Shown: in pieces, positions 26,679-34,634 of the stretch | How positions within the stretch are numbered: position 1 is the stretch's first letter | Layout: each line of letters begins with the position of its first letter | From: an uncultured Nitrospira sp. | GTDB taxonomy: Bacteria > Nitrospirota > Nitrospiria > Nitrospirales > Nitrospiraceae | Length of the DNA stretch: 38,706 nucleotides | Direction of reading: 5' to 3' | Assembly: GCA_902500995.1 (NCBI GenBank) | Contig: CABVSR010000032.1 | Span: 1-38,706, forward strand | Notes under the pieces: model-generated | The model's database searches: none | Told to the model about the DNA's origin: nothing | Seen by the model: only the letters and a program-made list of their open reading frames with translations | Made by a program: the position numbers and the translations under genes

Positions 26679-28190
26679 TTAGGGCTGTGCCTGAAGGCCT
26701 GGCGACTGCTGGTTCGCGAGTAACCCCTTAGCAATTTCATCGACAATTTTTCCGTGCGACTCAACCAACGTTGTAAGATTCCTCAAACATTGATCCAGCT
26801 TATTCTTTTCGGAATCGCTGGGCTTTTCCGAATCACTGGCCTTTTTGGAATCACTGGCCTTTTCGCATTCTTTTTCCCTCTCTGACAATTGCAGAAGAAC
26901 GCCTCGGCGCAACGCCACGATTAGACTCGGTCCTCTCGTGTCAGGCTCAGAAATAGGCTTCCCGAATGCCGTGTTTGTGGCCATGGTGATCAGTTTCGCT
27001 GCGGCTTGGGTGCCTTCACCGACACCCGGAGTCGCTGCCTTCGCCACAATTGTGGCCGCTTTTTTGATAGTGTCGATCGAGAAATCAGTGTAAGTCTTGA
27101 GGAGTTCCTCTGGATTGTTGTCAAAACTCTTCAAGCTCCAGTTTCCGACATCATCTTTAATGAAAGCCATGGCGACAGTGCCGCGACCGCTGGCATAGAC
27201 TGTATTGGTCTTCGACCAGAAATGATCGGCGAATAGGCGGTCGATGATCTTCACGCGGTTCGAGACTGGCTCAATTCCAGCAAGAATGCTGCCGAGCCTG
27301 CCATCGTTCGCATTCAACCAGTCGTAGAGATGTACGAAGTCCGTCGGCTCAGCTTCTCTGAGAGCTACGCTCGGGGGGAGTTCTCGTCGGTCGAGGCCGT
27401 TGGGTTTGAGTTGCTTCAGCAAAGCGTCGATCCGGGCGTTCAATTGATTCCCATATTCGGACGTAGTAACAGTGCCCGTAACTTGCGCAATCCGAACCAA
27501 TCGGTTGAGTGAGGCGCCACCACCGGAAGCCACTGACCAGCGAAATGCATTGAACTTTAAGTCGCTCGCTAGAGTTGCAACATCGGCTAGGAAACTCATG
27601 GCCTCAGGCATCGATAACCCTGAAGACAGGCTTTGGTTGTGAGAATGACGTAGAGTTGAATATCTAATCTTAATTTGCTTTATTTTGGCGATCGTCAGGT
27701 CCATATCCTTGATCAATGAGACCAACACCAGACAATCGAAATGGTCTATATCATCCAGAACCCCGAAGAGGCGCCAGAACCTAAGGGAGTACCACGGCCT
27801 TTCCGCCTGCACATGGTGACAAATCCTGTCGACTTTGGTTGTGCCATGATAGGCGAGAGAGGTGCCGTCAGTCACTGCCTGCCCGTCATTATTAAGCCGT
27901 TGGAGCGGCCATGGTTCGGGGGAATTATGTCGCACACCAGAAAACCCTTTATTGGCAAAGACAGCCCTTACGAAATTGTCGGTTTCAATGAGGCCACGAT
28001 CCGCTTGATCGATTATCCCCCAGAGATTGCTCCATTGAACCAGAGGCTCTTCCGAGAGAGGACCTTTATAGACTTCGACGTCGATGCGCATAGCGGCTGA
28101 ACCTGAAAAAGGATGGGTCTCACATCCCACCAGGTTTGTCATGAACCACAGGGCTGGCAAGAGAATGACAAGGGCCATGCGATGGTTCAT
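26679..28190 (-). CDS. Unrecognised lipoprotein, 503 aa
   Basis: I do not recognise this protein. From the ATG at 28190 (GGAG upstream) it begins with a lipoprotein signal peptide, MNHRMALVILLPALWFMTNL, ending in the lipobox LVGC with Cys23. The mature part opens with MRIDVEVYKGPLSEEPLVQW and looks soluble, with helical stretches around IKDMDLTIAKIKQIKIRYS and SYGNQLNARIDALLKQ-like segments. A later region, VKIIDRLFADHFWSKTNTVYASGRGTVAMAFIKDDVG, reads like a folded beta-rich domain. Near the C-terminus a short Lys/Ser/Asp repeat (KASDSKKASDSEKPSDSEK) forms a charged linker. It is the last gene of a four-gene exported-protein operon, 37 bp after its neighbour, in DNA with A+T-rich patches (the 60 bases from 27661 hold 21 G+C). 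Confidence 0.75.
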   Translation of the reverse strand: MNHRMALVILLPALWFMTNLVGCETHPFSGSAAMRIDVEVYKGPLSEEPLVQWSNLWGIIDQADRGLIETDNFVRAVFANKGFSGVRHNSPEPWPLQRLNNDGQAVTDGTSLAYHGTTKVDRICHHVQAERPWYSLRFWRLFGVLDDIDHFDCLVLVSLIKDMDLTIAKIKQIKIRYSTLRHSHNQSLSSGLSMPEAMSFLADVATLASDLKFNAFRWSVASGGGASLNRLVRIAQVTGTVTTSEYGNQLNARIDALLKQLKPNGLDRRELPPSVALREAEPTDFVHLYDWLNANDGRLGSILAGIEPVSNRVKIIDRLFADHFWSKTNTVYASGRGTVAMAFIKDDVGNWSLKSFDNNPEELLKTYTDFSIDTIKKAATIVAKAATPGVGEGTQAAAKLITMATNTAFGKPISEPDTRGPSLIVALRRGVLLQLSEREKECEKASDSKKASDSEKPSDSEKNKLDQCLRNLTTLVESHGKIVDEIAKGLLANQQSPGLQAQP

Positions 28191-28227
28191 GCGCCTCTCC
28201 TGAGCAGTAGGTAGTAAACACCGCTCC

Positions 28228-29232
28228 TTATGGTTTGGAGCCAAAGCGATTTTTCAGCGTGCTGATCACTTGCTGAATATCGTTTTTCTGGCGATCTTCT
28301 TTCGCCATAACGCTTTTCAGATCGTCAAGGGCCTCGGAAACGCGCACTCGCTCGTCCATCAAGTTTTTCCAGTCGGCTTCGGCAGGCTGCTGTCCGTGAA
28401 GCGCCATGCCAGATAATTGTTGCAGCATGCCGATCAGCGGCTTACTGTTCGATGTCATCGCCATGAGAAGACGCTGGTCAGGGTCGAGCCGCCGAACTCC
28501 TTCAGGACCATAGAGGAAATAGCTCCGTTGAATCGGTCGACCATCTGGGCATAATGGGTCAGATGAATTTTTTGTAGAGTTCCCTGTGCCGTTTCCGGCA
28601 GTACCCATCCCTGAATCGTTTTCGTCCCCAAGCAACTTAATCTGCTTTGTAATCTGCCTACTAATCTCGCTCTTAACCTCCGTCGCATCACCATATTTTG
28701 ACGTGACCTTCTCCGACAAGGTTACCAAGCGGTCGACTTCTCTGACGATATCGACCCTGCGGGCTTCCGCGCGAGAGACGCTGGCGGGAACCACGCGGAA
28801 GGCATTTGTAGTTTGGTCGAACTGTACCTGGGAGCCAAACGGGTCGATTTGTTCTGCTCGCAGAACGCCCGATTCAAAGCGAATATTCGCGAAGAGTGCG
28901 CTTGCTTTGCCCGTCATGCGAAATCGATATAAAGAATCACTGACGATCTTGAGCTTGCCATTTTGTCTAACGCGAAAGGGCTCAGATGTCGTAGCGTAAT
29001 CCCCGTCGCCTGATTGGGTCATTCCCTCTTCGACCTTGCACGCGTCCACTATGCGAAAGTAATAGGTCGTTCTGAAGCGAACCTGTTCATCCTGATAGGC
29101 GGGATGTTCGCCCTGATCCACCCTCAAGGCCGGAGGCACGTCTCCCAATGTCGAACATCCGCCGCAGGCCACCAGAAGAAAAAGGCAAACTGTCGAGTGG
29201 ATGTGAAGAGGCAATCGATGTTGGGGCATCAT
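28228..29232 (-). CDS. Unrecognised lipoprotein, about 334 aa
   Basis: The function is not recognised. The start is uncertain: I take the ATG at 29232, near GAGG, though a TTG at 29253 and an ATG at 29241 are in frame. A hydrophobic stretch, STVCLFLLVACGGC, gives a lipobox (LVAC or the following CGGC), so the product should be lipid-anchored. The mature part has a beta-rich N-terminal half (VRFRTTYYFRIVDAC, SLYRFRMTGKASALFANIRFESG, AEQIDPFGSQVQFD), then a helical segment with REVDRLVTLSEKV and a Gly/Asn/Ser-rich linker. After the block PIQRSYFLYGPEGVRRLDPDQRLLMAMTSNSKPL it ends in a charged coiled coil. It precedes the 503-aa lipoprotein gene by 37 bp. Paired lipoproteins suggest an envelope complex. 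Confidence 0.72.
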   Translation of the reverse strand: MMPQHRLPLHIHSTVCLFLLVACGGCSTLGDVPPALRVDQGEHPAYQDEQVRFRTTYYFRIVDACKVEEGMTQSGDGDYATTSEPFRVRQNGKLKIVSDSLYRFRMTGKASALFANIRFESGVLRAEQIDPFGSQVQFDQTTNAFRVVPASVSRAEARRVDIVREVDRLVTLSEKVTSKYGDATEVKSEISRQITKQIKLLGDENDSGMGTAGNGTGNSTKNSSDPLCPDGRPIQRSYFLYGPEGVRRLDPDQRLLMAMTSNSKPLIGMLQQLSGMALHGQQPAEADWKNLMDERVRVSEALDDLKSVMAKEDRQKNDIQQVISTLKNRFGSKP

Positions 29233-29274
29233 GGGCCTCATAGGTGGTTGCAAACCAATGACGCTGCGTTGTAT

Positions 29275-29772
29275 TCAGTTTGTCGGATGCTTAGCGCTCA
29301 GTGCGTGCTGAGTTGTAGCCGCAGGCTCGCCGGAATCTTTCGTGGAGCGCCCGAAAAGGTAGCCTGCCAATGCTCCCAGAATGCCTGTGGAAGCGGTGAG
29401 CTGCTGTTCAGCTTTTGCCAAGATCACGACCAGTAGGGTTGCAAACACAACCAGTACGAGCCCGCTGCCATTGACCATCGTATCGGGAGGCGACTCTCTA
29501 CTCTTCAAATAGACCAGCACAAGGAAGAGCGACAGCAACCCCATCCCCATGACGCTAAGCGCTAAGATCCGGCGATTTGCTTCTTCTTCCATCCTGTAAT
29601 GTGAATAATCTGCGATGGTTTCTTGAGACCTCGGCTCTGCCTGCCCGACTTTTGCTGCATCGATTGCTACCTGTTTCTCCAACTCCGACAGAGTGGTTGG
29701 AGTATTCTCCCCGAATGACGCAGCGGCCAGAAGCAGGCTGGCCATGGCTACTCCGATCAAAGTGCGCTTCAT
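29275..29772 (-). CDS. Unrecognised small membrane protein with signal peptide, 165 aa
   Basis: The function is not recognised. It has an N-terminal Sec-type signal sequence (MKRTLIGVAMASLLLAAASF) followed by a charged helical segment (LSELEKQVAIDAAK). There are two clear transmembrane helices at about residues 70-89 and 103-120, and a third Gly/Ala-rich hydrophobic segment, STGILGALAGYLFGRS, just after, resembling a glycine-zipper helix. The tail is short and polar. Its ATG overlaps the stop of the preceding gene in an ATGA quartet, so the two are probably translationally coupled. It may anchor or seal the lipoproteins encoded downstream, but this is guesswork from position. Confidence 0.7.
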   Translation of the reverse strand: MKRTLIGVAMASLLLAAASFGENTPTTLSELEKQVAIDAAKVGQAEPRSQETIADYSHYRMEEEANRRILALSVMGMGLLSLFLVLVYLKSRESPPDTMVNGSGLVLVVFATLLVVILAKAEQQLTASTGILGALAGYLFGRSTKDSGEPAATTQHALSAKHPTN

Positions 29773-30146
29773 GGGCTGGAGTTCTCCTGTCCAATTTGCA
29801 GCAGCAGCTCGGTGAAGTAGGTGACCTGGTTCAGATCCCCTTGGACTGCAGCATCTCTCAAATCCCTTTGGATTCCAGCTTTCAACTTCTTTTTCTCATC
29901 GGGAGACAGCTGTTTGGCAAGACTTGCGGTTTTGGAGATTCGATCGAAGTCCTCTTTTGAAAGTTTAGGCTTCCCTTGGGAGCCTGGCTCGAACTGGCGC
30001 TGCTGACCTGTTACAGGGGGAGTGAAGGGAAAGAGTTCGGCCCCGAACGAAAAAGCCTTCCCCAAAATAACAATGAAGAGTAGCAAGCAGATGTTTGCCA
30101 CCGATATGCATGCATAATGATTGGATAATCTTAAGTTATCATGCAT
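29769..30146 (-). CDS. Unrecognised small exported or signal-anchored protein, 125 aa
   Basis: The function is not recognised. From the ATG at 30146 a hydrophobic stretch, ISVANICLLLFIVILGKAFSFG, acts as signal peptide or anchor. A Pro/Gln-rich linker follows (FTPPVTGQQRQFEPGSQGKP), then a small helical domain with DFDRISKTASLAKQLSPDEKKKLKAGIQRDLRDAA and a terminal amphipathic helix. The frame is open up to a TTG at 30200, but the hydrophobic segment makes the inner ATG likelier. No good Shine-Dalgarno sequence is visible. It overlaps the next gene by 4 bp (ATGA), which is the main support for it being real. Confidence 0.62.
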   Translation of the reverse strand: MHDNLRLSNHYACISVANICLLLFIVILGKAFSFGAELFPFTPPVTGQQRQFEPGSQGKPKLSKEDFDRISKTASLAKQLSPDEKKKLKAGIQRDLRDAAVQGDLNQVTYFTELLLQIGQENSSP

Positions 30147-30196
30147 GTGGTAGCACTTTCCGACGGTCCCGCTTTCATCGGCTAAAGACCAGCGTC

Positions 30197-30379
30197 TCAA
30201 TCTGACAGTCCACCTTCTGAGGTCAAGAACAGGATTTTCGCGAGGGCACGAGGTGCCACTCTCTGCACTTCTTCAAGCAATTCCCAGACCGATTGGCTAC
30301 CTGCAGCACCTGCAGACCACGTAGAGACATTAACCCTATAAATTCTAACGTTAATTACGTAGTAATAATGCTTGCGCAT
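30197..30379 (-). CDS. Possible small ORF of 60 aa upstream of the exported-protein operon
   Basis: A short frame beginning MRKHYYYVINVRIYRV with AGGA 9 bp upstream, ending in a TTGA overlap with a possible TTG start of the next frame. The product is mixed basic/hydrophobic and matches nothing I know. The A+T-rich DNA under its first half could equally be promoter DNA for the operon, so I list it only as a possibility. Confidence 0.22.
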   Translation of the reverse strand: MRKHYYYVINVRIYRVNVSTWSAGAAGSQSVWELLEEVQRVAPRALAKILFLTSEGGLSD

Positions 30380-30571
30380 TTCAGCTATTCCTAGAACAGG
30401 ACACTCTGCCTGAAAATGGGTGCATTATCGATTTAGATACAGGCACTGTATCAGCAGAGATACAGACTGGATAGGTTGGCACGATAGGGGGAATCGGTAC
30501 CGGTGAGGAAAAGGAGAAGATTGGACCTAAGTACTCGGCAGAATAATTTTACAAAGGATTGGCTTCAGTGT
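30380..30571. other. Non-coding stretch between the M23 peptidase gene and the exported-protein operon
   Basis: With the doubtful small ORF excluded, the gene-free stretch is 30147-30571 (about 425 bp). It is richer in A+T than its surroundings, contains the GATACAG repeats, and should hold the promoter of the minus-strand operon, though I could not find a near-consensus pair. I see no clear intrinsic terminator for the proteasome operon entering from the right. Confidence 0.5.
30436..30465. repeat. GATACAG inverted repeat plus a third direct copy
   Basis: GATACAG (30436-30442), a 3-bp gap and CTGTATC (30446-30452) form a perfect inverted repeat. A third copy in direct orientation follows at 30459-30465. 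The arrangement resembles an operator with an extra half-site, about 290 bp upstream of the ATG at 30146 and about 57 bp upstream of the small ORF. Confidence 0.45.
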
Positions 30572-31585
30572 TCAGCGCCCATCACCGCCGGCGGCCGCCG
30601 GGGATGATTCTTCCCGGGGGGGACTCGACGGCGTAGCGAGGACCGGACTGACGGCGGCAGGATTTTGCGGAAACGGCAGATCGAGAAGGGCATAGGGATT
30701 GACGCGAGCGCCGTTGACCTTCATGCCCCAGTGGAGATGCGGGCCGGTGGCTCTGCCGGTGGCGCCCACCTTCCCGATCACCTGGCCGGCCTTGACCAGA
30801 TCACCCTCGTTGACCAACGTCTCGGACAAGTGGAAATACATCGAGTACAGGCCGAGGCCGTGATCGACAAAAATGCCGCGCCCGGAAAAGATATGATCGA
30901 CGACGAGCCGCACCACCCCGTCATTGCTGGCCATGACGTCGGTGCCCGCCGGCGCGCCGATGTCCTCTCCGTTGTGGGGATTGCGGGGCTGCCCGTTCAT
31001 CACTCGCACGCTGCCGAAGATACCGGTACGTTTGCCGTGAACCGGCTCGATGAATCCCGTCTGCCAGAGCCGCATGGCGGACTCCTCGGCTAGGGCCTTA
31101 CGAACCTGCTCTTGTTCAGCCTTCCAGCGCGCAGTCGCTTTCTCATCCAGATCGACTTTCTCTTTCGGCAATTTGAGATGCTCGACGGCAAACTTCTCCT
31201 TCACCACCAAGACCTGATACGAGAAATGCCGGGTCTGCTCGCCCAGTTGCGCATCGACCGCCAGCTCATGAGAGCCTGGTTCATCTTGCAGATCGATACC
31301 GAGCAATCCGATGTAGCCTGTTCCGCCGGCGGCGGGATTCGGGAACAGCGTCATGGTGCGGCCCATGAACCGGCCTTTGACGCTGGCGGCTTCCTTGAGG
31401 TCCGGAATCGTGACCACCAGGACCTGGCCCTGCTTGCCGCTGATTTGTCCATCGCCGCCGCGAGGGACGGGTCCTGTGTTCGGGAACAGCTCGACCGGAA
31501 ACACGCTGGCCAGCAGCACGACCGAAATGATGAGAAAGCGATCGAGAAACGACATGGCTTTGGCTCGATTCAATGTCCGTCTCAT
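30572..31585 (-). CDS. M23-family (LytM-type) metallopeptidase, exported
   Basis: A predicted periplasmic or envelope peptidoglycan endopeptidase or amidase regulator of 337 aa. From the ATG at 31585 a signal or anchor helix (FLDRFLIISVVLLASVFPVELF) is followed by a beta-rich N-terminal domain (about 50-140), a Lys/Glu-rich helix, and the M23 domain. The zinc ligands are intact: His204 and Asp208 in PHNGEDIGAPAGT, and His285 in GPHLHWGMKVNG, with His283 also conserved, so it should be active. A Pro/Ser-rich tail ends it. The ATG overlaps the pafA stop (ATGA), placing an envelope hydrolase as the last gene of the proteasome operon. The open frame continues upstream to 31681, but only inside pafA. 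Confidence 0.92.
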   Translation of the reverse strand: MRRTLNRAKAMSFLDRFLIISVVLLASVFPVELFPNTGPVPRGGDGQISGKQGQVLVVTIPDLKEAASVKGRFMGRTMTLFPNPAAGGTGYIGLLGIDLQDEPGSHELAVDAQLGEQTRHFSYQVLVVKEKFAVEHLKLPKEKVDLDEKATARWKAEQEQVRKALAEESAMRLWQTGFIEPVHGKRTGIFGSVRVMNGQPRNPHNGEDIGAPAGTDVMASNDGVVRLVVDHIFSGRGIFVDHGLGLYSMYFHLSETLVNEGDLVKAGQVIGKVGATGRATGPHLHWGMKVNGARVNPYALLDLPFPQNPAAVSPVLATPSSPPREESSPAAAGGDGR

Positions 31586-32958
31586 CGGTACAGTCGCGCA
31601 CCGGAGACCTGCGATAATAACTCCTCGACCCGCCGGTTGACCGCGCTGAAAGGATCCATGCAGAGGATGGTCTCCTCCCAATACCCGTTCAGTTTGAGAT
31701 AGGTCCAGTCGACCGTATACGAACGATTTTTGGCCCGTGCGAACCGGATGAAGTCGCCGCGGACTTTCGCCCTGGTGGTCTGAGGCGGCACCGACATCGC
31801 CCGCTGCACCGCCTCCTCCTCGACGACGCGGGCGGCCATGCCGCGATTCTCCATTAAATAGTACAGCCCGCGGGTGCGTTTGACGTCATGAAATTGCAAA
31901 TCCAACAGGAATACCCGGGGATCATCCCACCCGCAGTCTTTCTTGTCGGTGTACGATTGGATGAGATGCTTTTTCATCACCCAATCGATCTCATGCACCA
32001 GCTGCATCGGATCTTCTTCCAAGCGATCCAGCACGGACACCCACTTATCCAGCACATCATCCAGGACGGGATCATGATCCTGCGCGGCGAGAAACTCCGC
32101 GGCGCGCTTGACGTAGACGCGCTGGATTTCAATGGCCGTCATCTGCCGGCCGTCATCCAGCTTCACCTTTTTGTTCAGCGTAGGATCGCGGGAAATTTCC
32201 CGGATCGCTTTCACCGGATCTTCGAGTTCCATGCCGGTGACGGCAAATCCGGATTCGATCATGGATAAGACCAACGTGGCGGTGCCGACCTTCAAATAGG
32301 TGGCATATTCGGACATGTTGGAATCCCCGACGATGATATGGAGCCGCCGATATTTCTCCGCATCGGCATGGGGCTCGTCCCGCGTATTGATGATGCTGCG
32401 GGAGGACGTCGTCGAAGACGAGGTCTTTTCATGAATGTGCTGCGCGCGCTGCGAAATGAAGTACTGGGGCTTGCCGGAGACCTTCAGCACCTTGCCCGCG
32501 CCGGAATAGATCTGGCGGGTCACAAAAAACGGGATGAGCTGCTCGGTCACCTTCCAGAAATCCACGTCCCGGCGCATGAGGTAATTTTCATGGCACCCGT
32601 ACGTATTTCCGAGCGAATCGGTATTGTTCTTAAAGATGTAGATTTCGCCGGAGAGCCCCTCTTCCCGCAGGCGCTCTTCGGCCGCCGGCAAGCAGGCTTC
32701 CAAAAGGCGTTCGCCGGCCTTGTCGTGAACGACCAGGTCGAGGATGTTGTCGCATTCCGGTGTCGAGTATTCGGGATGGCAGCCGGTGTCTTGATAGAAT
32801 CGCGCGCCGTTGACCAGAAACGCGTTGGACGGCCAACTGTTTGGAATCAGCCCTTCGAAGATATAGCCGAGGACTTTCTCCATCGGGAGATAGATCTTCC
32901 CGTTGGGAGAAAAGATCAGGCCGTATTCGTTTTCCAGACCAAAAATTCTCTGCTGCAT
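31582..32958 (-). CDS. pafA: Pup (or UBact)-protein ligase PafA
   Basis: The product ligates a Pup-type modifier, through its C-terminal Glu, to lysines of target proteins in an ATP-dependent reaction. It belongs to the glutamine synthetase-like carboxylate-amine ligases. It has 458 aa from MQQRIFGLENEYG, the usual PafA beginning, with ATP/Mg-binding Glu9. GARFYQDTGCHPEYSTPE carries the catalytic-base Asp57, and IFKNNTDSLGNTYGCHENY and INTRDEPHADAEKYRRLHIIVGDSNMSEY are further active-site blocks. It is shorter than Dop and lacks the Dop-specific loop insertion. A 151-bp gap separates it from prcA; no gene is evident in the gap, and no good Shine-Dalgarno sequence precedes the ATG. It overlaps the M23 gene. 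Confidence 0.93.
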   Translation of the reverse strand: MQQRIFGLENEYGLIFSPNGKIYLPMEKVLGYIFEGLIPNSWPSNAFLVNGARFYQDTGCHPEYSTPECDNILDLVVHDKAGERLLEACLPAAEERLREEGLSGEIYIFKNNTDSLGNTYGCHENYLMRRDVDFWKVTEQLIPFFVTRQIYSGAGKVLKVSGKPQYFISQRAQHIHEKTSSSTTSSRSIINTRDEPHADAEKYRRLHIIVGDSNMSEYATYLKVGTATLVLSMIESGFAVTGMELEDPVKAIREISRDPTLNKKVKLDDGRQMTAIEIQRVYVKRAAEFLAAQDHDPVLDDVLDKWVSVLDRLEEDPMQLVHEIDWVMKKHLIQSYTDKKDCGWDDPRVFLLDLQFHDVKRTRGLYYLMENRGMAARVVEEEAVQRAMSVPPQTTRAKVRGDFIRFARAKNRSYTVDWTYLKLNGYWEETILCMDPFSAVNRRVEELLSQVSGARLYR

Positions 32959-33109
32959 GGAGATGCATTCTCTCAACGCGACTCCTGTCAGGATACACCC
33001 TGACGCGCAAGGCTTCAACCGAGTCCGGCCGGCGTTCGCGGCCTGGCGCGGCCTGGACGAAGAGCCCGCATCGGTCGTTCAGGAGACGAGCGGAGTTCAG
33101 GGAGGCGAG

Positions 33110-33793
33110 TTACGCGAGAAGGTGGGAGATGTCGGCGCTGGTCAATCGCCTGAACTTGCGGCCCTGACGGTGTCGGTCCAATACGGCGACTTCGAGATTT
33201 TCGGAAGGAATTTTCTGCGTGGCCACCTGCTCAAGGGCGGAGCGGCAGCGCCGGAGCCCGTCCTGAAGGCTCGGCGGCTCGGGTGTCGCATGTTCGCGCA
33301 GGTATTGCTGTACGGCTTCCGACCGCCCGCCGATCACCGCGAAACTCTTTTCGTCCGCAATGCTCCCATCGAACGAGATACGAAAGATTTCGTTCGCCTG
33401 GCCGTTGACCCCGACTTGCACGACGAGGATTTCCACTTCCAACGGCTTCACGTCCGTACTGAACGCTGTGCCCAGGCTTTGCGAGTAGGCGTTCGAGAGG
33501 GTCCTCGCGCTGACATCCTCCCGGCTGTACATATAGCCGGTCAGATCGGCATGGCGGATCCCCGCCTTCCGGAGATGCTCGAATTCGCTGTATTTGCCGG
33601 CCCCGGCAAAGGCGATACGATCATACACTTCGGACACTTTGTGCAGCGACGAGCTGGGATTGTCCGCCGCCAGCACAATCCCGTCCACATACTCCAACGC
33701 AATAATCGAGCGTCCCTTGGCGATGCCCTTTTTGGCATACTCCGCCTTATCCTGCATCATCTGTTCAGGCGAGACGTAGTACGGCAGCGGCAT
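33110..33793 (-). CDS. prcA: 20S proteasome alpha subunit PrcA
   Basis: This is a structural alpha subunit forming the outer heptameric rings and gate of the 20S core in the cytoplasm. It has 227 aa: MPLPYYVSPEQMMQDKAEYAKKGIAKGRSIIALEY matches actinobacterial PrcA N-termini, with the gating segment and H0 helix. DGIVLAADNPSSSLHKVSEVYDRIAFAGAGKYSEFEHLRKAG and SREDVSARTLSNAYSQ follow. As expected of an alpha subunit it has no propeptide or catalytic Thr. It begins 3 bp after prcB. Docking of the ARC C-terminal tail would occur between these subunits. It ends with a short basic tail before HLLA. Confidence 0.94.
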   Translation of the reverse strand: MPLPYYVSPEQMMQDKAEYAKKGIAKGRSIIALEYVDGIVLAADNPSSSLHKVSEVYDRIAFAGAGKYSEFEHLRKAGIRHADLTGYMYSREDVSARTLSNAYSQSLGTAFSTDVKPLEVEILVVQVGVNGQANEIFRISFDGSIADEKSFAVIGGRSEAVQQYLREHATPEPPSLQDGLRRCRSALEQVATQKIPSENLEVAVLDRHRQGRKFRRLTSADISHLLA

Positions 33794-33796
33794 CGA

Positions 33797-34621
33797 CTAA
33801 GATCTCCTTCGTTCGGCAATCATGGTTTCATACAGCGCGCGGACCCGCGCTTCCGGCACATCGACAATACCGGCACTGCTGACGATCTTGGCGGTCGGAT
33901 AAATACCCCGGACCAGATCCGGCCCTCCCGTCCCCACATCTTCGTCCGCCGCGTTGTACAGAGCCAGCAATCCGACGCGGAGCGCGGCGTCTTCATCGAG
34001 GCCGGGCCGGTAATGTTCCCGCATGGTGCTGCGTGCATCTTTCCCGCCGGATCCGATGGAATGGTGATCGGACTCCTCGTATCGACCACCCGTAATGTCA
34101 TACTTAAAAATGCGGCCTTCTTGTCGCTTCAGGTCGTACCCGACATAGAGGGGCATCACGACCAATCCCTGAAAGACCATCGGCAGATTGGCCTTGACCA
34201 TTTGTCCCAGCTTGTTGGCCTTGCCCTCGCAGGACAACTGCACGCCTTCGAGTTTCTCGTAATGTTCCAACTCGGTTTGAAAGAGTTTGGCCATCTCGAT
34301 ACAAGGCCCGGCCGCGCCGGCAATGGCCATGGCCGAATACTCGTCGATGCGGAAGACCTTCTCAATCCGGCGATCGGCGATTTGAAACCCTTCCGTCGCG
34401 CGCCGGTCTCCGGCAATGATCGCCCCGTCCCGATATTTCAACGCCAGAACGGTCGTTCCGTGCGGCACCGGGATAGTACCGGGCCTGGCGAGATCCACCG
34501 GCAGCGCCGCGGGGAGCATTGCAAGATCGCGTACGCCTGGTCGTAATTCCGGATGGTGCTGGGTGAGAAAGTCGAAGAAGCTGGAGCCGTCGTGATGTGG
34601 CAGAAAAGGCAATGAGTTCAT
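33797..34621 (-). CDS. prcB: 20S proteasome beta subunit PrcB, with propeptide
   Basis: The catalytic N-terminal-nucleophile subunit, 274 aa. A 55-residue propeptide with SSFFDFLTQHHPELRPG, very like the actinobacterial PrcB propeptide, ends at VPHG. Autocleavage would expose Thr56 of TTVLALKYRDGAIIAGDRRATEG, in which the catalytic Asp lies in GDRRAT and the catalytic Lys in IEKVFRID. A late GSGGKDARSTMRE block carries the usual Ser/Gly/Asp residues. It starts 13 bp after dop, which leaves no room for a pup gene in its usual place. No Shine-Dalgarno sequence is visible, so coupling with dop is likely. Confidence 0.95.
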   Translation of the reverse strand: MNSLPFLPHHDGSSFFDFLTQHHPELRPGVRDLAMLPAALPVDLARPGTIPVPHGTTVLALKYRDGAIIAGDRRATEGFQIADRRIEKVFRIDEYSAMAIAGAAGPCIEMAKLFQTELEHYEKLEGVQLSCEGKANKLGQMVKANLPMVFQGLVVMPLYVGYDLKRQEGRIFKYDITGGRYEESDHHSIGSGGKDARSTMREHYRPGLDEDAALRVGLLALYNAADEDVGTGGPDLVRGIYPTAKIVSSAGIVDVPEARVRALYETMIAERRRS

Positions 34622-34634
34622 AGGATGGTCGCAG

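Noticed and set aside
33092..33109. Plus-strand frame reading GVQGGE, like the C-terminus of Pup
   Set aside because: No stop follows the Glu (it continues LREK), it lies opposite to the operon direction inside a long shadow frame, and it has no start or Pup-like body.
32903..34546. A 547-codon plus-strand open frame across pafA, prcA and prcB
   Set aside because: It is antisense to three recognised genes, shows no family motif, and has shadow-type composition.
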